This document shows positions 14,041 through 21,314 of a stretch of 25,984 nucleotides of DNA, piece after piece. The stretch is from an uncultured Clostridia bacterium (GTDB lineage Bacteria > Bacillota > Clostridia > Christensenellales > Aristaeellaceae): positions 1-25,984 of the forward strand of contig CAKTXR010000038.1 of assembly GCA_934631025.1 (NCBI GenBank), given 5' to 3'. How positions within the stretch are numbered: position 1 is the stretch's first letter; each line of letters opens with the position of its first letter. The notes beneath the pieces were generated by a model. It was given only the letters and a program-made list of their open reading frames with translations, had not been told where the DNA came from and made no database searches. The position numbers and the translations under genes are program-made.

Positions 14041-14781
14041 ATGATTCGCGTAACGGTTTGGAATGAATTCCGCCATGAAAAGTCCAGCCCCAAGGTGGCC
14101 GCCATCTATCCCAACGGCATGCACGAGACCATCGCCGAGTTCCTGAGAAAGCAGCCCGATTTCGAGGTGCGCACCGCCACGCTGGACGAGCCGGAGCACG
14201 GCCTGACGCAGGAGGTGCTGGACAACACCGACGTGCTGACCTGGTGGGGCCATATGGCGCACGGCGAGGTGAGCGACGAAATCGTGAACCGCGTGTACAA
14301 GCGCGTCATGGAAGGCATGGGTCTGATCGTGCTGCATTCCGGCCACGCCTCCAAGATCTTCCAGAAGCTCATGGGCACCAACACCGGCAATCTGCGCTGG
14401 CGCGAGGATGGCGACATGGCGCGCCTGTGGGTCATGGATCTGGCGCATCCCATCGCGCAGGGGCTGGAGGATCACTTCGATCTGCCCATCGAGGAGACCT
14501 ACGGCGAGCATTTCGACATCCCGAAGCCCGACGATCTGATCTTCGTCAGCTGGGTGCCCGGCGGCGAGGTGTTCCGCAGCGGCTGCGCCTGGCATCGCGG
14601 TCTGGGCCGCATATTCTACTTCCAGCCCGGCCACGAGTCCTGCCCGAGCTATCATGACAAGAACGTGCAGCTGGTCATCACCAACGCCGTTCGCTGGGCG
14701 TATCGTCCGCAGCCGGTGTATCAGTATGTGACCGGCCACACCACGGCGCTTGAGGACATCAGCCTGGGCAAGCAGGACTAA
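14041..14781 (+). CDS. ThuA-like glutamine-amidotransferase-fold protein
   Basis: A 246-residue protein matching the ThuA (trehalose utilisation) family, a class I glutamine-amidotransferase-like fold. Typical stretches are VTVWNEFRHEK at the N-terminus, YPNGMHETIAEFL (23-35), LTWWGHMAHGEV (66-77), VLHSGHASKIFQKLMG and a C-terminal FYFQPGHE followed by NAVRWA. In rhizobia ThuA works with ThuB in oxidative conversion of trehalose and related disaccharides through 3-keto intermediates; the precise catalytic step of this clostridial subgroup is not settled. Length is normal for the family. A GGGAGGATATG stretch carries the ribosome binding site, about 8 bases before the ATG. It has no signal peptide. 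The sugar isomerase upstream is of a family also used in keto-sugar pathways, but a ParB gene and a separate promoter lie between. Confidence 0.83.
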   Translation: MIRVTVWNEFRHEKSSPKVAAIYPNGMHETIAEFLRKQPDFEVRTATLDEPEHGLTQEVLDNTDVLTWWGHMAHGEVSDEIVNRVYKRVMEGMGLIVLHSGHASKIFQKLMGTNTGNLRWREDGDMARLWVMDLAHPIAQGLEDHFDLPIEETYGEHFDIPKPDDLIFVSWVPGGEVFRSGCAWHRGLGRIFYFQPGHESCPSYHDKNVQLVITNAVRWAYRPQPVYQYVTGHTTALEDISLGKQD

Positions 14782-14847
14782 AAGCGTTTTTTCAATTTAA
14801 GGCGGCAGCTTTCGCGTCTGGACAGCATGACGCGGGAGAGGACAGTC

Positions 14848-14976
14848 ATGCTTGAGATTGCAGGCGCTCTCATTGGAAAACACACTTTGATATCATTGTC
14901 ATATGAGAGGAGAAACTGTCTTGAAAAGTGGTTTCTCCTCTCTTTTTGCAGATGCGAAGGGAAAGATGAAACATGA
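14848..14976 (+). CDS. Possible 42-residue leader reading frame overlapping the PHP gene start
   Basis: An ATG at 14848 is preceded by GGGAGAGG with 7 bases of spacing, in the context ACAGTCATG, close to the ACTGTCATG seen at two real starts in this window (17009 and 23888). The frame runs 42 codons, reads through the perfect terminator at 14905-14947, and ends in a TGA that overlaps the PHP gene start by ATGA (14973-14976). The product (start MLEIAGALIGKHT, end EGKDET) resembles nothing I know. It may be a leader whose translation affects the hairpin, or a chance frame. Reported as low-confidence. Confidence 0.3.
   Translation: MLEIAGALIGKHTLISLSYERRNCLEKWFLLSFCRCEGKDET
14905..14947 (+). 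terminator. Perfect terminator between the ThuA-like and PHP genes
   Basis: A 12-bp perfect stem (14905-14916 with 14931-14942), a 14-base loop and five T (14943-14947). It lies 123 bases past the ThuA-like stop and only 26 bases before the PHP start, with no clear promoter in between, so it could be an attenuator rather than a plain end of transcript. Confidence 0.85.
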
Positions 14977-15896
14977 TTCAAAGCACGCTTGATCGCGAGG
15001 GGCGCTTCTATCGCGGCACGCTGCATATTCATACCACCGTTTCGGACGGCGAGCTGACACCCGAAGCCACAAAGGCGCTCTACAAGTCCAACGGCTATGA
15101 CTTTATCGCCATCACCGATCACAACGTCTATGGCGTGTATGACGATCTGAACGACGATGATTTTTTGATGATCCCGGGCACGGAGATCGATTCGGTCTAT
15201 CAGGGCGGCGTTCATCATGTGGTGGGCGTTGGCACGCCTGAGGGGACGGGCTATGCGCACGGCTTTCGCTTCGACCGGACGCGGCTAAAAAACGCACATC
15301 CGCAGGAGCTGGTGGACGAGCTGACCGCGCATGGGAATATGGCGATCTATGCGCATCCGTTCTGGAGCTACTGCGATCCCGCGCTGCTGTTCAGCCTGCG
15401 CGGTCTGACCGGCATGGAGATCATCAATTATAGCTGTGAGCAGGAATGGAAGAGCGGCGTCAGCGAGTTCTATTATGAATATCTGCGCGCGCGTGGAAGC
15501 GGGCTGTGGTGCTTCGGCGCGGACGATGCGCACGGTCATGTGCCGGACTATATGGGCGGCTACATTACGGTCAAGGCGCCCGAGCTGAAGCATGAAGCGC
15601 TGCTTGAAGCCATAAAGCGCGGCAGCTTCTATGCCTCCTTTGCCCGCGCGGGTGAAAAGGCCCCCGAGATATACGACTTCCGCGTTGAGGATGGCGTGGC
15701 GATTGTCGAATGCTCTCCGGCACGCAACATTCATATCAACGTCAGCCGAACCTGTTATCATCCCGCGCACGCCGCTCAGGGTCAGCAGCTCACCCGGCAC
15801 ACGTTCCGTCTGCCTGAGGACGCGCGGCAGGTGCGCGCCATCGTGAGCGATTTTCAGGGACTGGTCAGCTGGACGCAGCCCATTGTGCTGAAGTGA
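14973..15896 (+). CDS. PHP-domain metal-dependent phosphoesterase
   Basis: A 307-residue PHP (polymerase and histidinol phosphatase) domain protein. The metal motifs are HIH at 18-20 with D25 in VSDGEL, ITDHN at 47-51, E71 in PGTEID, H81-H82, YAHPFW near 129 and ADDAH near 192. These clusters build the three-metal site that hydrolyses phosphomonoesters or cyclic phosphodiesters; stand-alone members include nucleotide and oligonucleotide phosphatases (YciV/RNase AM) and histidinol phosphatase. About 80 C-terminal residues form a beta-rich extension of unclear role. GAAGGGA precedes the ATG. The calcineurin-type phosphoesterase gene starts 12 bases after its stop, so two different phosphoesterases are made together, followed by a GH127-like glycosidase. 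The substrate is probably a phosphorylated sugar compound, by context only. Confidence 0.85.
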   Translation: MIQSTLDREGRFYRGTLHIHTTVSDGELTPEATKALYKSNGYDFIAITDHNVYGVYDDLNDDDFLMIPGTEIDSVYQGGVHHVVGVGTPEGTGYAHGFRFDRTRLKNAHPQELVDELTAHGNMAIYAHPFWSYCDPALLFSLRGLTGMEIINYSCEQEWKSGVSEFYYEYLRARGSGLWCFGADDAHGHVPDYMGGYITVKAPELKHEALLEAIKRGSFYASFARAGEKAPEIYDFRVEDGVAIVECSPARNIHINVSRTCYHPAHAAQGQQLTRHTFRLPEDARQVRAIVSDFQGLVSWTQPIVLK

Positions 15897-15908
15897 GGAG
15901 CGGCGTCT

Positions 15909-16973
15909 ATGAGCAGAACCATACCTTCCTATGTGGAGGAAATGATCGACGGCGCGGTCAGCCGCCTGGATAATCTGAAAAACGAGCATACCGTGTCCTT
16001 CGCCTTTATGACCGACACGCACAACTGCACGACGCTGACCGAGCGCGGGCTGTACGCGCTGCGGGAGATCGATCGGCGCGCGGGCGTGGCGTTTACCTGC
16101 CTGGGCGGCGATTATCTGTGCAACAACGCGCGCACGAGCAGGGAGAAGGCGCTTTCTCAGCTGCGCGAGCTGGGCGATCTGCTGGAAAGCTATACGCAGC
16201 CGCCGGTGATGGCGGTCAACGGCAATCACGACTGCAATATGTTCGGCCCGGAGGAAAACGCCGTGCTGCCGGACGAAATGTACGATATTGTGATGCGCCA
16301 TCACAGGGCGCGGTTCGTGTGCGACGATCAGGCCGAAAAAGGGATGTACGGCTATTACGACGTGCCCGAGGCGAAGCTGCGCGCCGTGTTTCTCAATGTG
16401 TTCGATCTGACCTACCGCATTAAGGACGGTCGACTCGTCCCCTGCGGTCAGCCGGTCGGCGCGGCGTTGGACGGCCGCCAGCTGCAATGGGTGGCTGAAA
16501 GGGCGCTCGCGCTGCCGCCGGAATGGGGCGTTGTGTTCTTTGCGCACACCACGCCGCTGCCCGCGCCGTTTGAGGGCGGCTGCGAGCGGGTCTTTGGCGG
16601 GGATGCGCTGTGGGAGATCATCTGCGCCTGCAAGCGGGGGACGGCCTATACCGCGTTCGCGCGGTGCGGCGTATTGTCCTATGATGTGCATTGCGACTAT
16701 ACCGCGCAGGGCCCGCGCGATGTGATCGGCTTTTTCTGCGGCCATCATCACTGCGATTTCACATGGAAGACGGACGGCATTCCCATCATTGTCTGCCTGT
16801 CTGCGGCCAACGATAACTTTGAAACGCATGTGTGCGGGGACGGACGGCTGCATCTCAAGACGCGCGGCTCCGGCGAGGAAAGCGCATTCTCGGTGTTCAC
16901 GGTCGACCGAGCGGCGCGGCGAATCTATTGCGTGCGCTGCGGCGCTGGCCCCGATTTTTCCATAACGTACTGA
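15909..16973 (+). CDS. Calcineurin-type metallophosphoesterase
   Basis: A 354-residue cytosolic phosphoesterase. Its motifs are D36-x-H38 in MTDTHN, D68 in GGDYLC, GNHD at 104-107, a histidine in FFAHTTPLP around residue 215, and GHHH near 278-281, which together give the two-metal centre. Family members hydrolyse phosphomonoesters or phosphodiesters. The order DxH, GD, GNHD, H, GHxH is complete, so it should be active. There is no signal peptide, in contrast to many extracellular relatives. GAGGAG lies 9 bases before the ATG. It is tightly linked to the PHP gene upstream and to the GH127-like gene 35 bases downstream, suggesting one operon. Confidence 0.87.
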   Translation: MSRTIPSYVEEMIDGAVSRLDNLKNEHTVSFAFMTDTHNCTTLTERGLYALREIDRRAGVAFTCLGGDYLCNNARTSREKALSQLRELGDLLESYTQPPVMAVNGNHDCNMFGPEENAVLPDEMYDIVMRHHRARFVCDDQAEKGMYGYYDVPEAKLRAVFLNVFDLTYRIKDGRLVPCGQPVGAALDGRQLQWVAERALALPPEWGVVFFAHTTPLPAPFEGGCERVFGGDALWEIICACKRGTAYTAFARCGVLSYDVHCDYTAQGPRDVIGFFCGHHHCDFTWKTDGIPIIVCLSAANDNFETHVCGDGRLHLKTRGSGEESAFSVFTVDRAARRIYCVRCGAGPDFSITY

Positions 16974-17008
16974 AACATACTGACGCTCTGAGGGGGAGGA
17001 AAACTGTC

Positions 17009-18925
17009 ATGACGGATGCTGTTTACAACAAGGTCAACGCGCCGCTTTTGCAGGACACGCGCTTGGGCGGCTACGCGGGCATACTGAGCGCGCGCTTCTT
17101 TGAGGAGCGCATATTTTCCGAGGAAGCCTATAACGGCATATTCAAAGAGGCGGAGGACGCCTTCCGTGAAAAGCTGGACGATCAGACCATCATCGGCTAC
17201 TGGCGCGGCGAATTCTGGGGCAAGCTGGTCATCAGCGCCGCGCGCGTGTGCCGCTATACCGGAAATCATGAGCTGTACGCCTTCCTGAAAAAGGCGGCCG
17301 AAACCATGCTCGCCCTTCAGGAGACGGACGGCTACCTCGGCACCTACAGAAACCACGATTTCATCTGCCCGCCCGCCGCGGAGGACGCGGAAAAGCTGGT
17401 TGGCTGGAAGTGCTGCTGGTGCTGGAACATCTGGTGCCGCAAGTATACGCTCTGGGGACTGATCGAGCTGTACGACCTGCTGGGCGACGAAAAAATCCTG
17501 ACCGGCGCGCGCCGTCTGGCCGATCACCTGATCGATCAGCTCGAGCGGCTGCACCTCACCCTCGGCGAGACGGGCACCTTCGCAGGGATGCCCAGCGGCT
17601 CGATCATAAAGCCCATGCTGCTGCTCTATCGCCGCACGAGTGATCCGCGCTATCTGAAGCTGTGTGTCGACATGGCCGAGGACTGGGATCGCGCGGACGG
17701 CAAAAAGCCGAACATCATCGCCAACGCGCTTTCCGGCAAGCCCGTGGCCGAATGGTATCCGGGCGACACATGGGCGAAGGCCTATGAAATGATGTCCTGC
17801 CTGGACGGCCTGCTCGAGCTCTACCGCGTGACCGGCACGCAGAAGTATTTCGCCGCCGTGCGCGCGATGTACGATCTGCTGGTGCAATATGAGCTGAATC
17901 CGCTCTTCAGCGTGGGCTTCAACGATCAGTTCTCGAGCGCCGCCCGCCAGATCAACGGCATCACCGAGCCATGCGACGTGATCCACTGGATGCGCGTGTG
18001 CTACGAGCTGTTCACGCTGACCGGCGAGAGCAAATATATGGACTCATTCGAGTTGGCCTACTATAACGCGTTCCTTGCCGGTTCCTTCAAGGATGGGCGC
18101 TGGGGCGCGCGCGGCGTGCGCAGCCATGGGCGGCATCTGGTCGAACATCAGCTGCGGCTCAAATACAGCCACTGCTGCGTCAACAATATGCCCCGCGGCT
18201 ACATGAACCGCGCTCAGGCGGCCGTGATGAACGGCGGCGAGGGGCTGTATATCAATCTCTTCGATGAGTTCGACGCGGTGATCGCCTGCCCGGGCGGTCA
18301 GGACAGCGTGAGCATCCGCGGCGCCTACACCCGCGACTGCCGCGCCCTGATCACCGTCGATCATCGCTCGCAGCGCGCCGAGGGGCTGCTCGTTCGCGTG
18401 CCGGCCTGGAGCGAAAAGAGCGAGATCCGCATAAACGGCGAGACGTTCACATCCGCGGCGGGCGGCTGGTTTAAGGCGACGCTCGCGCCCAACAGTGTTA
18501 ATCTGATCGAGATCGCCTATGACAACACGCCGCGCGTGCATCCGTTCCCCTGGCCGACGCCGCGCCTGCCTGAGAACGCGTGGAAGTGCGTGCGCTTTTG
18601 CAGCCGATCGGAAACCGGCCTGGGCAACATGAACTATGAGGACATGATCTTCGAGCCGCGCTGCACGCTGACGATGGGGCCGATCCTGCTCTGCCGCAGC
18701 AAGCTGATCGGAAACACCGAGGCGGAGATGTTCGACGCGCCCTCTGTGTTCGGGCGGGAGTGCGCGCTTGCGCTGGAGGACGAGACGACGCTCGGTCATC
18801 AGTGCGTCTTTAAGGCGGCGCTGACTACGCCCGCCGGTACGCTGGAAACGCGCGTGTGCGATTTCGCCTCGGGCACCAACGTGATCTCCGCAGGCGACGC
18901 GCATCTGTTCAGCATCTGGTTCTGA
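17009..18925 (+). CDS. GH127-like beta-L-arabinofuranosidase (DUF1680 family)
   Basis: A 638-residue protein with an (alpha/alpha)6 barrel N-terminal region and beta-sandwich C-terminus typical of GH127. The zinc/catalytic set is recognisable: E320 and C322 in TEPCDV, and C389-C390 in HCCVNN, matching E338, C340, C417 and C418 of the Bifidobacterium HypBA1 enzyme, where one cysteine is the nucleophile. Early signatures include YGYWRGEFWGK-like GYWRGEFWGK and ETDGYLGTY. The family removes beta-L-arabinofuranose, with relatives (GH137, GH142, GH146) acting on similar sugars. There is no signal peptide, so it works on imported oligosaccharides. GGGGGAGG lies before the ATG at 17009; longer upstream frames have no such site. 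It follows two phosphoesterases in the same transcript. Confidence 0.87.
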   Translation: MTDAVYNKVNAPLLQDTRLGGYAGILSARFFEERIFSEEAYNGIFKEAEDAFREKLDDQTIIGYWRGEFWGKLVISAARVCRYTGNHELYAFLKKAAETMLALQETDGYLGTYRNHDFICPPAAEDAEKLVGWKCCWCWNIWCRKYTLWGLIELYDLLGDEKILTGARRLADHLIDQLERLHLTLGETGTFAGMPSGSIIKPMLLLYRRTSDPRYLKLCVDMAEDWDRADGKKPNIIANALSGKPVAEWYPGDTWAKAYEMMSCLDGLLELYRVTGTQKYFAAVRAMYDLLVQYELNPLFSVGFNDQFSSAARQINGITEPCDVIHWMRVCYELFTLTGESKYMDSFELAYYNAFLAGSFKDGRWGARGVRSHGRHLVEHQLRLKYSHCCVNNMPRGYMNRAQAAVMNGGEGLYINLFDEFDAVIACPGGQDSVSIRGAYTRDCRALITVDHRSQRAEGLLVRVPAWSEKSEIRINGETFTSAAGGWFKATLAPNSVNLIEIAYDNTPRVHPFPWPTPRLPENAWKCVRFCSRSETGLGNMNYEDMIFEPRCTLTMGPILLCRSKLIGNTEAEMFDAPSVFGRECALALEDETTLGHQCVFKAALTTPAGTLETRVCDFASGTNVISAGDAHLFSIWF

Positions 18926-18995
18926 CGGCGGCACTCATTCGGGAACGGCGCGGGCGGCGTTGTCCGCGCGGCCATACGAAAGGCGGAAAAACACT

Positions 18996-19721
18996 ATGTT
19001 TTTGTATCTTGTGCGGCACGGCGAGCCGGACTATAAGAGGGATGTTCTGCTGCCCTGCGGCTGGGAGCAGGCCGAGCTGGCGGCGCGGCGGCTGGCCGTG
19101 GACGGCATCGACGAAATTCACGCCTCGCCCATGGGGCGCGCGCAGCAGACGGCGCAGCCGCTCTCGAAGCGTCTGGGTCTGCCGGTGATTACCGAGCCGT
19201 GGGCGCGCGAGCTGACCGAGGCGACGTGGACGCCCTATCCCGACGGCCGGATCAAGGGGCTTTTCCGCGTCGAGCCGGCGCATTTTCACGACCCCGCCTA
19301 CCGGCATATGGACACGGAGGACGCGCTCTCCGGCCTGACGGGAATGTGCGAGGGCGGCTATCCGCAGGAATACCGCGAGCGCGCGGAGGGGCTGGACGGC
19401 TTTCTGGCGCGCTGCGGCTATCAGCGCACGGCGGAGGGCTTTTATCACGCGCAGGCGCACACGGAGAAGCACATCGCGCTGTTTTGCCACGGCGCGATGA
19501 CGCGCGTGCTGCTCTCGCATATGCTGCATATCCCCGTGCAGTATCTGGTCAGCACGCTGTCGGTGCATTTCACCGGCATTACGATCCTCGAGTTCTCGGA
19601 GGAGTGGGGATGCGATATTGTGCCGCGGATGATCTGCTGCGGCGACATCGGCCATCTCTATACCCGCGGCGAGCCGCAGACGACGTTCTATGTCGAGGGC
19701 GCGCCCAGACGGCCCTTCTGA
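18996..19721 (+). CDS. Histidine phosphatase (phosphoglycerate-mutase-like) family protein
   Basis: A 241-residue member of the histidine phosphatase superfamily. The phospho-accepting histidine is H8 in VRHGE (6-10), the arginine partner lies in SPMGRAQQTA near 48-57, and the second histidine is in FCHGAMTR near residue 166. Members dephosphorylate sugar phosphates, phosphoglycerates, cobalamin precursors or nucleotides; the substrate cannot be chosen from sequence. GAAAGGCGG lies about 8 bases before the ATG. It is 70 bases downstream of the GH127-like gene, with no terminator seen between them, so it may be the last gene of that operon, giving three phosphatases in one unit. Confidence 0.85.
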   Translation: MFLYLVRHGEPDYKRDVLLPCGWEQAELAARRLAVDGIDEIHASPMGRAQQTAQPLSKRLGLPVITEPWARELTEATWTPYPDGRIKGLFRVEPAHFHDPAYRHMDTEDALSGLTGMCEGGYPQEYRERAEGLDGFLARCGYQRTAEGFYHAQAHTEKHIALFCHGAMTRVLLSHMLHIPVQYLVSTLSVHFTGITILEFSEEWGCDIVPRMICCGDIGHLYTRGEPQTTFYVEGAPRRPF

Positions 19722-19733
19722 TTAAAAAGGCAT

Positions 19734-19784
19734 ACAAAAACCCGCCGGAGACGCTCCATGCCGTTGGAACGCTTCCGGCGGGTT
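19734..19784 (-). terminator. Terminator of the GT2-GtrA operon
   Basis: An 11-bp perfect stem (19739-19749 with 19774-19784) with a structured 24-base loop is followed on the minus strand by five T (complement of 19736-19740). It lies 11 bases past the GT2-GtrA stop. It may also stop plus-strand transcripts weakly. Confidence 0.85.
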
Positions 19785-19795
19785 GTCATAGACGG

Positions 19796-20821
19796 TTATT
19801 TGTCGAAGATTCTGCCGCGCTGCACGCGATAGCTGACCACATACAGCACCGCGTCGACGATGATCTTGGCCAGCAGCTCGGGCACATGGATGAGCGTGAG
19901 CAGCTTCAGCCCGCCGCACGAGCAGGCCAGGACGCACGCGGCCAGCAGATAGTATTTCACGAACGACTGCGGCGTGGCCTTGCGCCCGAACACCATGCGG
20001 CTGTTGAGCGAATAGTTGGCCAGCGAGCTGACGACGCGCGCGATGATCTGCGCGGGCACGGCGGTCAAGTGTACGGCGTAATGGCAGACGATGAACAGCA
20101 CATAGTCGATCACTGCCGATATGACTGACGACGCGCAGAAGCGGCCAGCCTGCCGGAACATGAGCCGGTAGATCTTCAGGCCGTCCTTCAGGCCGTTGAA
20201 ATGCGAGGACGAGTTGTTGTCGATATAGATCGTCTCGATGCTCACTTCTTCGACCGGCATTTTCAGCTCGTTCGCCTTGATGAGCATATTGATCTCGTAT
20301 TCATAGCGGTCGCCCTCGAGATTGGAGAACGCCTCGAGCGCACAGGCGGGCAGGCCGCGCAGGCCGGTCTGCGTGTCGCTGATCCACATGCCGGTCAGCA
20401 GGCCGAACACGCCGCAGGTGAGCGTGTTGCCGGCCTTGGAGCGCAGCGGCATGGCCTTTTTGTCGCGCGAGCCGAGAATGAGCGCGTCCGGGTGGGCGAT
20501 CAACGCGTCGGCGATCTTCGCCACGTCGTCCGGCGTGTGCTGGCCGTCTGCGTCCGCCGTGACGACGCCCACGTTCGGCGTTTTCATGATCTCGCGGATG
20601 CCGGTCTTAAGCCCCGCGCCCTTGCCGCGGTTGACCTCGTGGGTGAGCACGGTCGCCTTGCCGGAAAGATCGCTGAAAATATCGGCGTAGGCCGCGCCGC
20701 CGCCGTCGTCAATGACGACGATGCGATGAAAGCCCTTGGCGATCAGCTCGTCCACCAGCTTGTTGAGCCGGCGATCCGGCTTGTAGGCGGGAATGAGAAC
20801 GGCGACGGATTCGTAATTCAT
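19796..20821 (-). CDS. GT2 glycosyltransferase fused to a GtrA-like membrane domain
   Basis: A 341-residue protein in two parts. Residues 1 to about 215 are a family 2 glycosyltransferase of the dolichyl/undecaprenyl-phosphate-sugar synthase type: VLIPAYKP (8-15), VVIDDGGG (35-42) and the metal/nucleotide motif ADADGQH (89-95). Residues about 227-341 carry four membrane segments of the GtrA family, with AVIDYVLF and NYSLNSRMVFGRK as typical features. Such fusions charge a lipid carrier with a sugar and are linked to its flipping, supplying envelope glycosylation. I chose the ATG at 20821: GGAAGAG lies 12 bases before it but directly abuts the upstream ATG at 20833. It is the last gene of an operon with a small membrane protein and a phosphodiester glycosidase. 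Confidence 0.87.
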   Translation of the reverse strand: MNYESVAVLIPAYKPDRRLNKLVDELIAKGFHRIVVIDDGGGAAYADIFSDLSGKATVLTHEVNRGKGAGLKTGIREIMKTPNVGVVTADADGQHTPDDVAKIADALIAHPDALILGSRDKKAMPLRSKAGNTLTCGVFGLLTGMWISDTQTGLRGLPACALEAFSNLEGDRYEYEINMLIKANELKMPVEEVSIETIYIDNNSSSHFNGLKDGLKIYRLMFRQAGRFCASSVISAVIDYVLFIVCHYAVHLTAVPAQIIARVVSSLANYSLNSRMVFGRKATPQSFVKYYLLAACVLACSCGGLKLLTLIHVPELLAKIIVDAVLYVVSYRVQRGRIFDK

Positions 20822-20911
20822 AAATGCAACCATCTCTTCCGTGTTATTTGGTGAGCGCGTTTCGAAAGTCCCTGAAGGCGTGGCTTCGGAATTTCTGCGC
20901 GGGGCGCGCGT

Positions 20912-21301
20912 CTATCGAAGCGGCGGCCTCGAATCCCTGCGCGGGCTCTGGGGCGGGCGCGTCGATTCCGGCGCGGGGCGGCTCGGGCGCGGCGCGTTTC
21001 CGGCCTGACGGGCGCGCTCCTCAGCGGCCTTCACGCGGCGCTGATACTCCATGCGCTCCATGCGCCGCTGCAGTGCGATGGCCTTGACGGCGAAGTAAAT
21101 GGCCAGTATCGCCAGCACGAACGTCAGCTGCTTGTGGAACTCGTTGGTCATGAAGCCCATGGGCTTATTGAAGCGGTCGATGACGAAAAACACGATCAGC
21201 ATGCCCGATATGACGATCATGACATGGGGCAGCAGTTTTTTGACAAGGTTCAGCCAGTCGGCCGGTCTGGCATGCTTAATCCAGCGAATAATTCTTTTCA
21301 T
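20912..21301 (-). CDS. Small two-span membrane protein with basic proline-rich tail
   Basis: A 129-residue protein of no family I know. It has an amphipathic basic N-terminus (KRIIRWIKHARPADW), two membrane segments (about 25-42 and 62-78) and a cytosolic tail of about 50 residues rich in Arg, Pro and Ser, including a likely helix of alternating charged residues (RRMERMEYQRRVKAAEERARQ). Its ribosome binding site GAGAGG overlaps the end of the phosphodiester glycosidase gene, whose stop is only 13 bases upstream, so translation is probably coupled. Position between two envelope-glycan genes suggests a scaffold or accessory role, but this is inference. Confidence 0.75.
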   Translation of the reverse strand: MKRIIRWIKHARPADWLNLVKKLLPHVMIVISGMLIVFFVIDRFNKPMGFMTNEFHKQLTFVLAILAIYFAVKAIALQRRMERMEYQRRVKAAEERARQAGNAPRPSRPAPESTRPPQSPRRDSRPPLR

Positions 21302-21314
21302 AAATGCCGTCCTC

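Noticed and set aside
15285..16853. 522-codon minus-strand open frame
   Set aside because: It is antisense to both phosphoesterase genes, whose metal motifs are complete, so it is a composition shadow.
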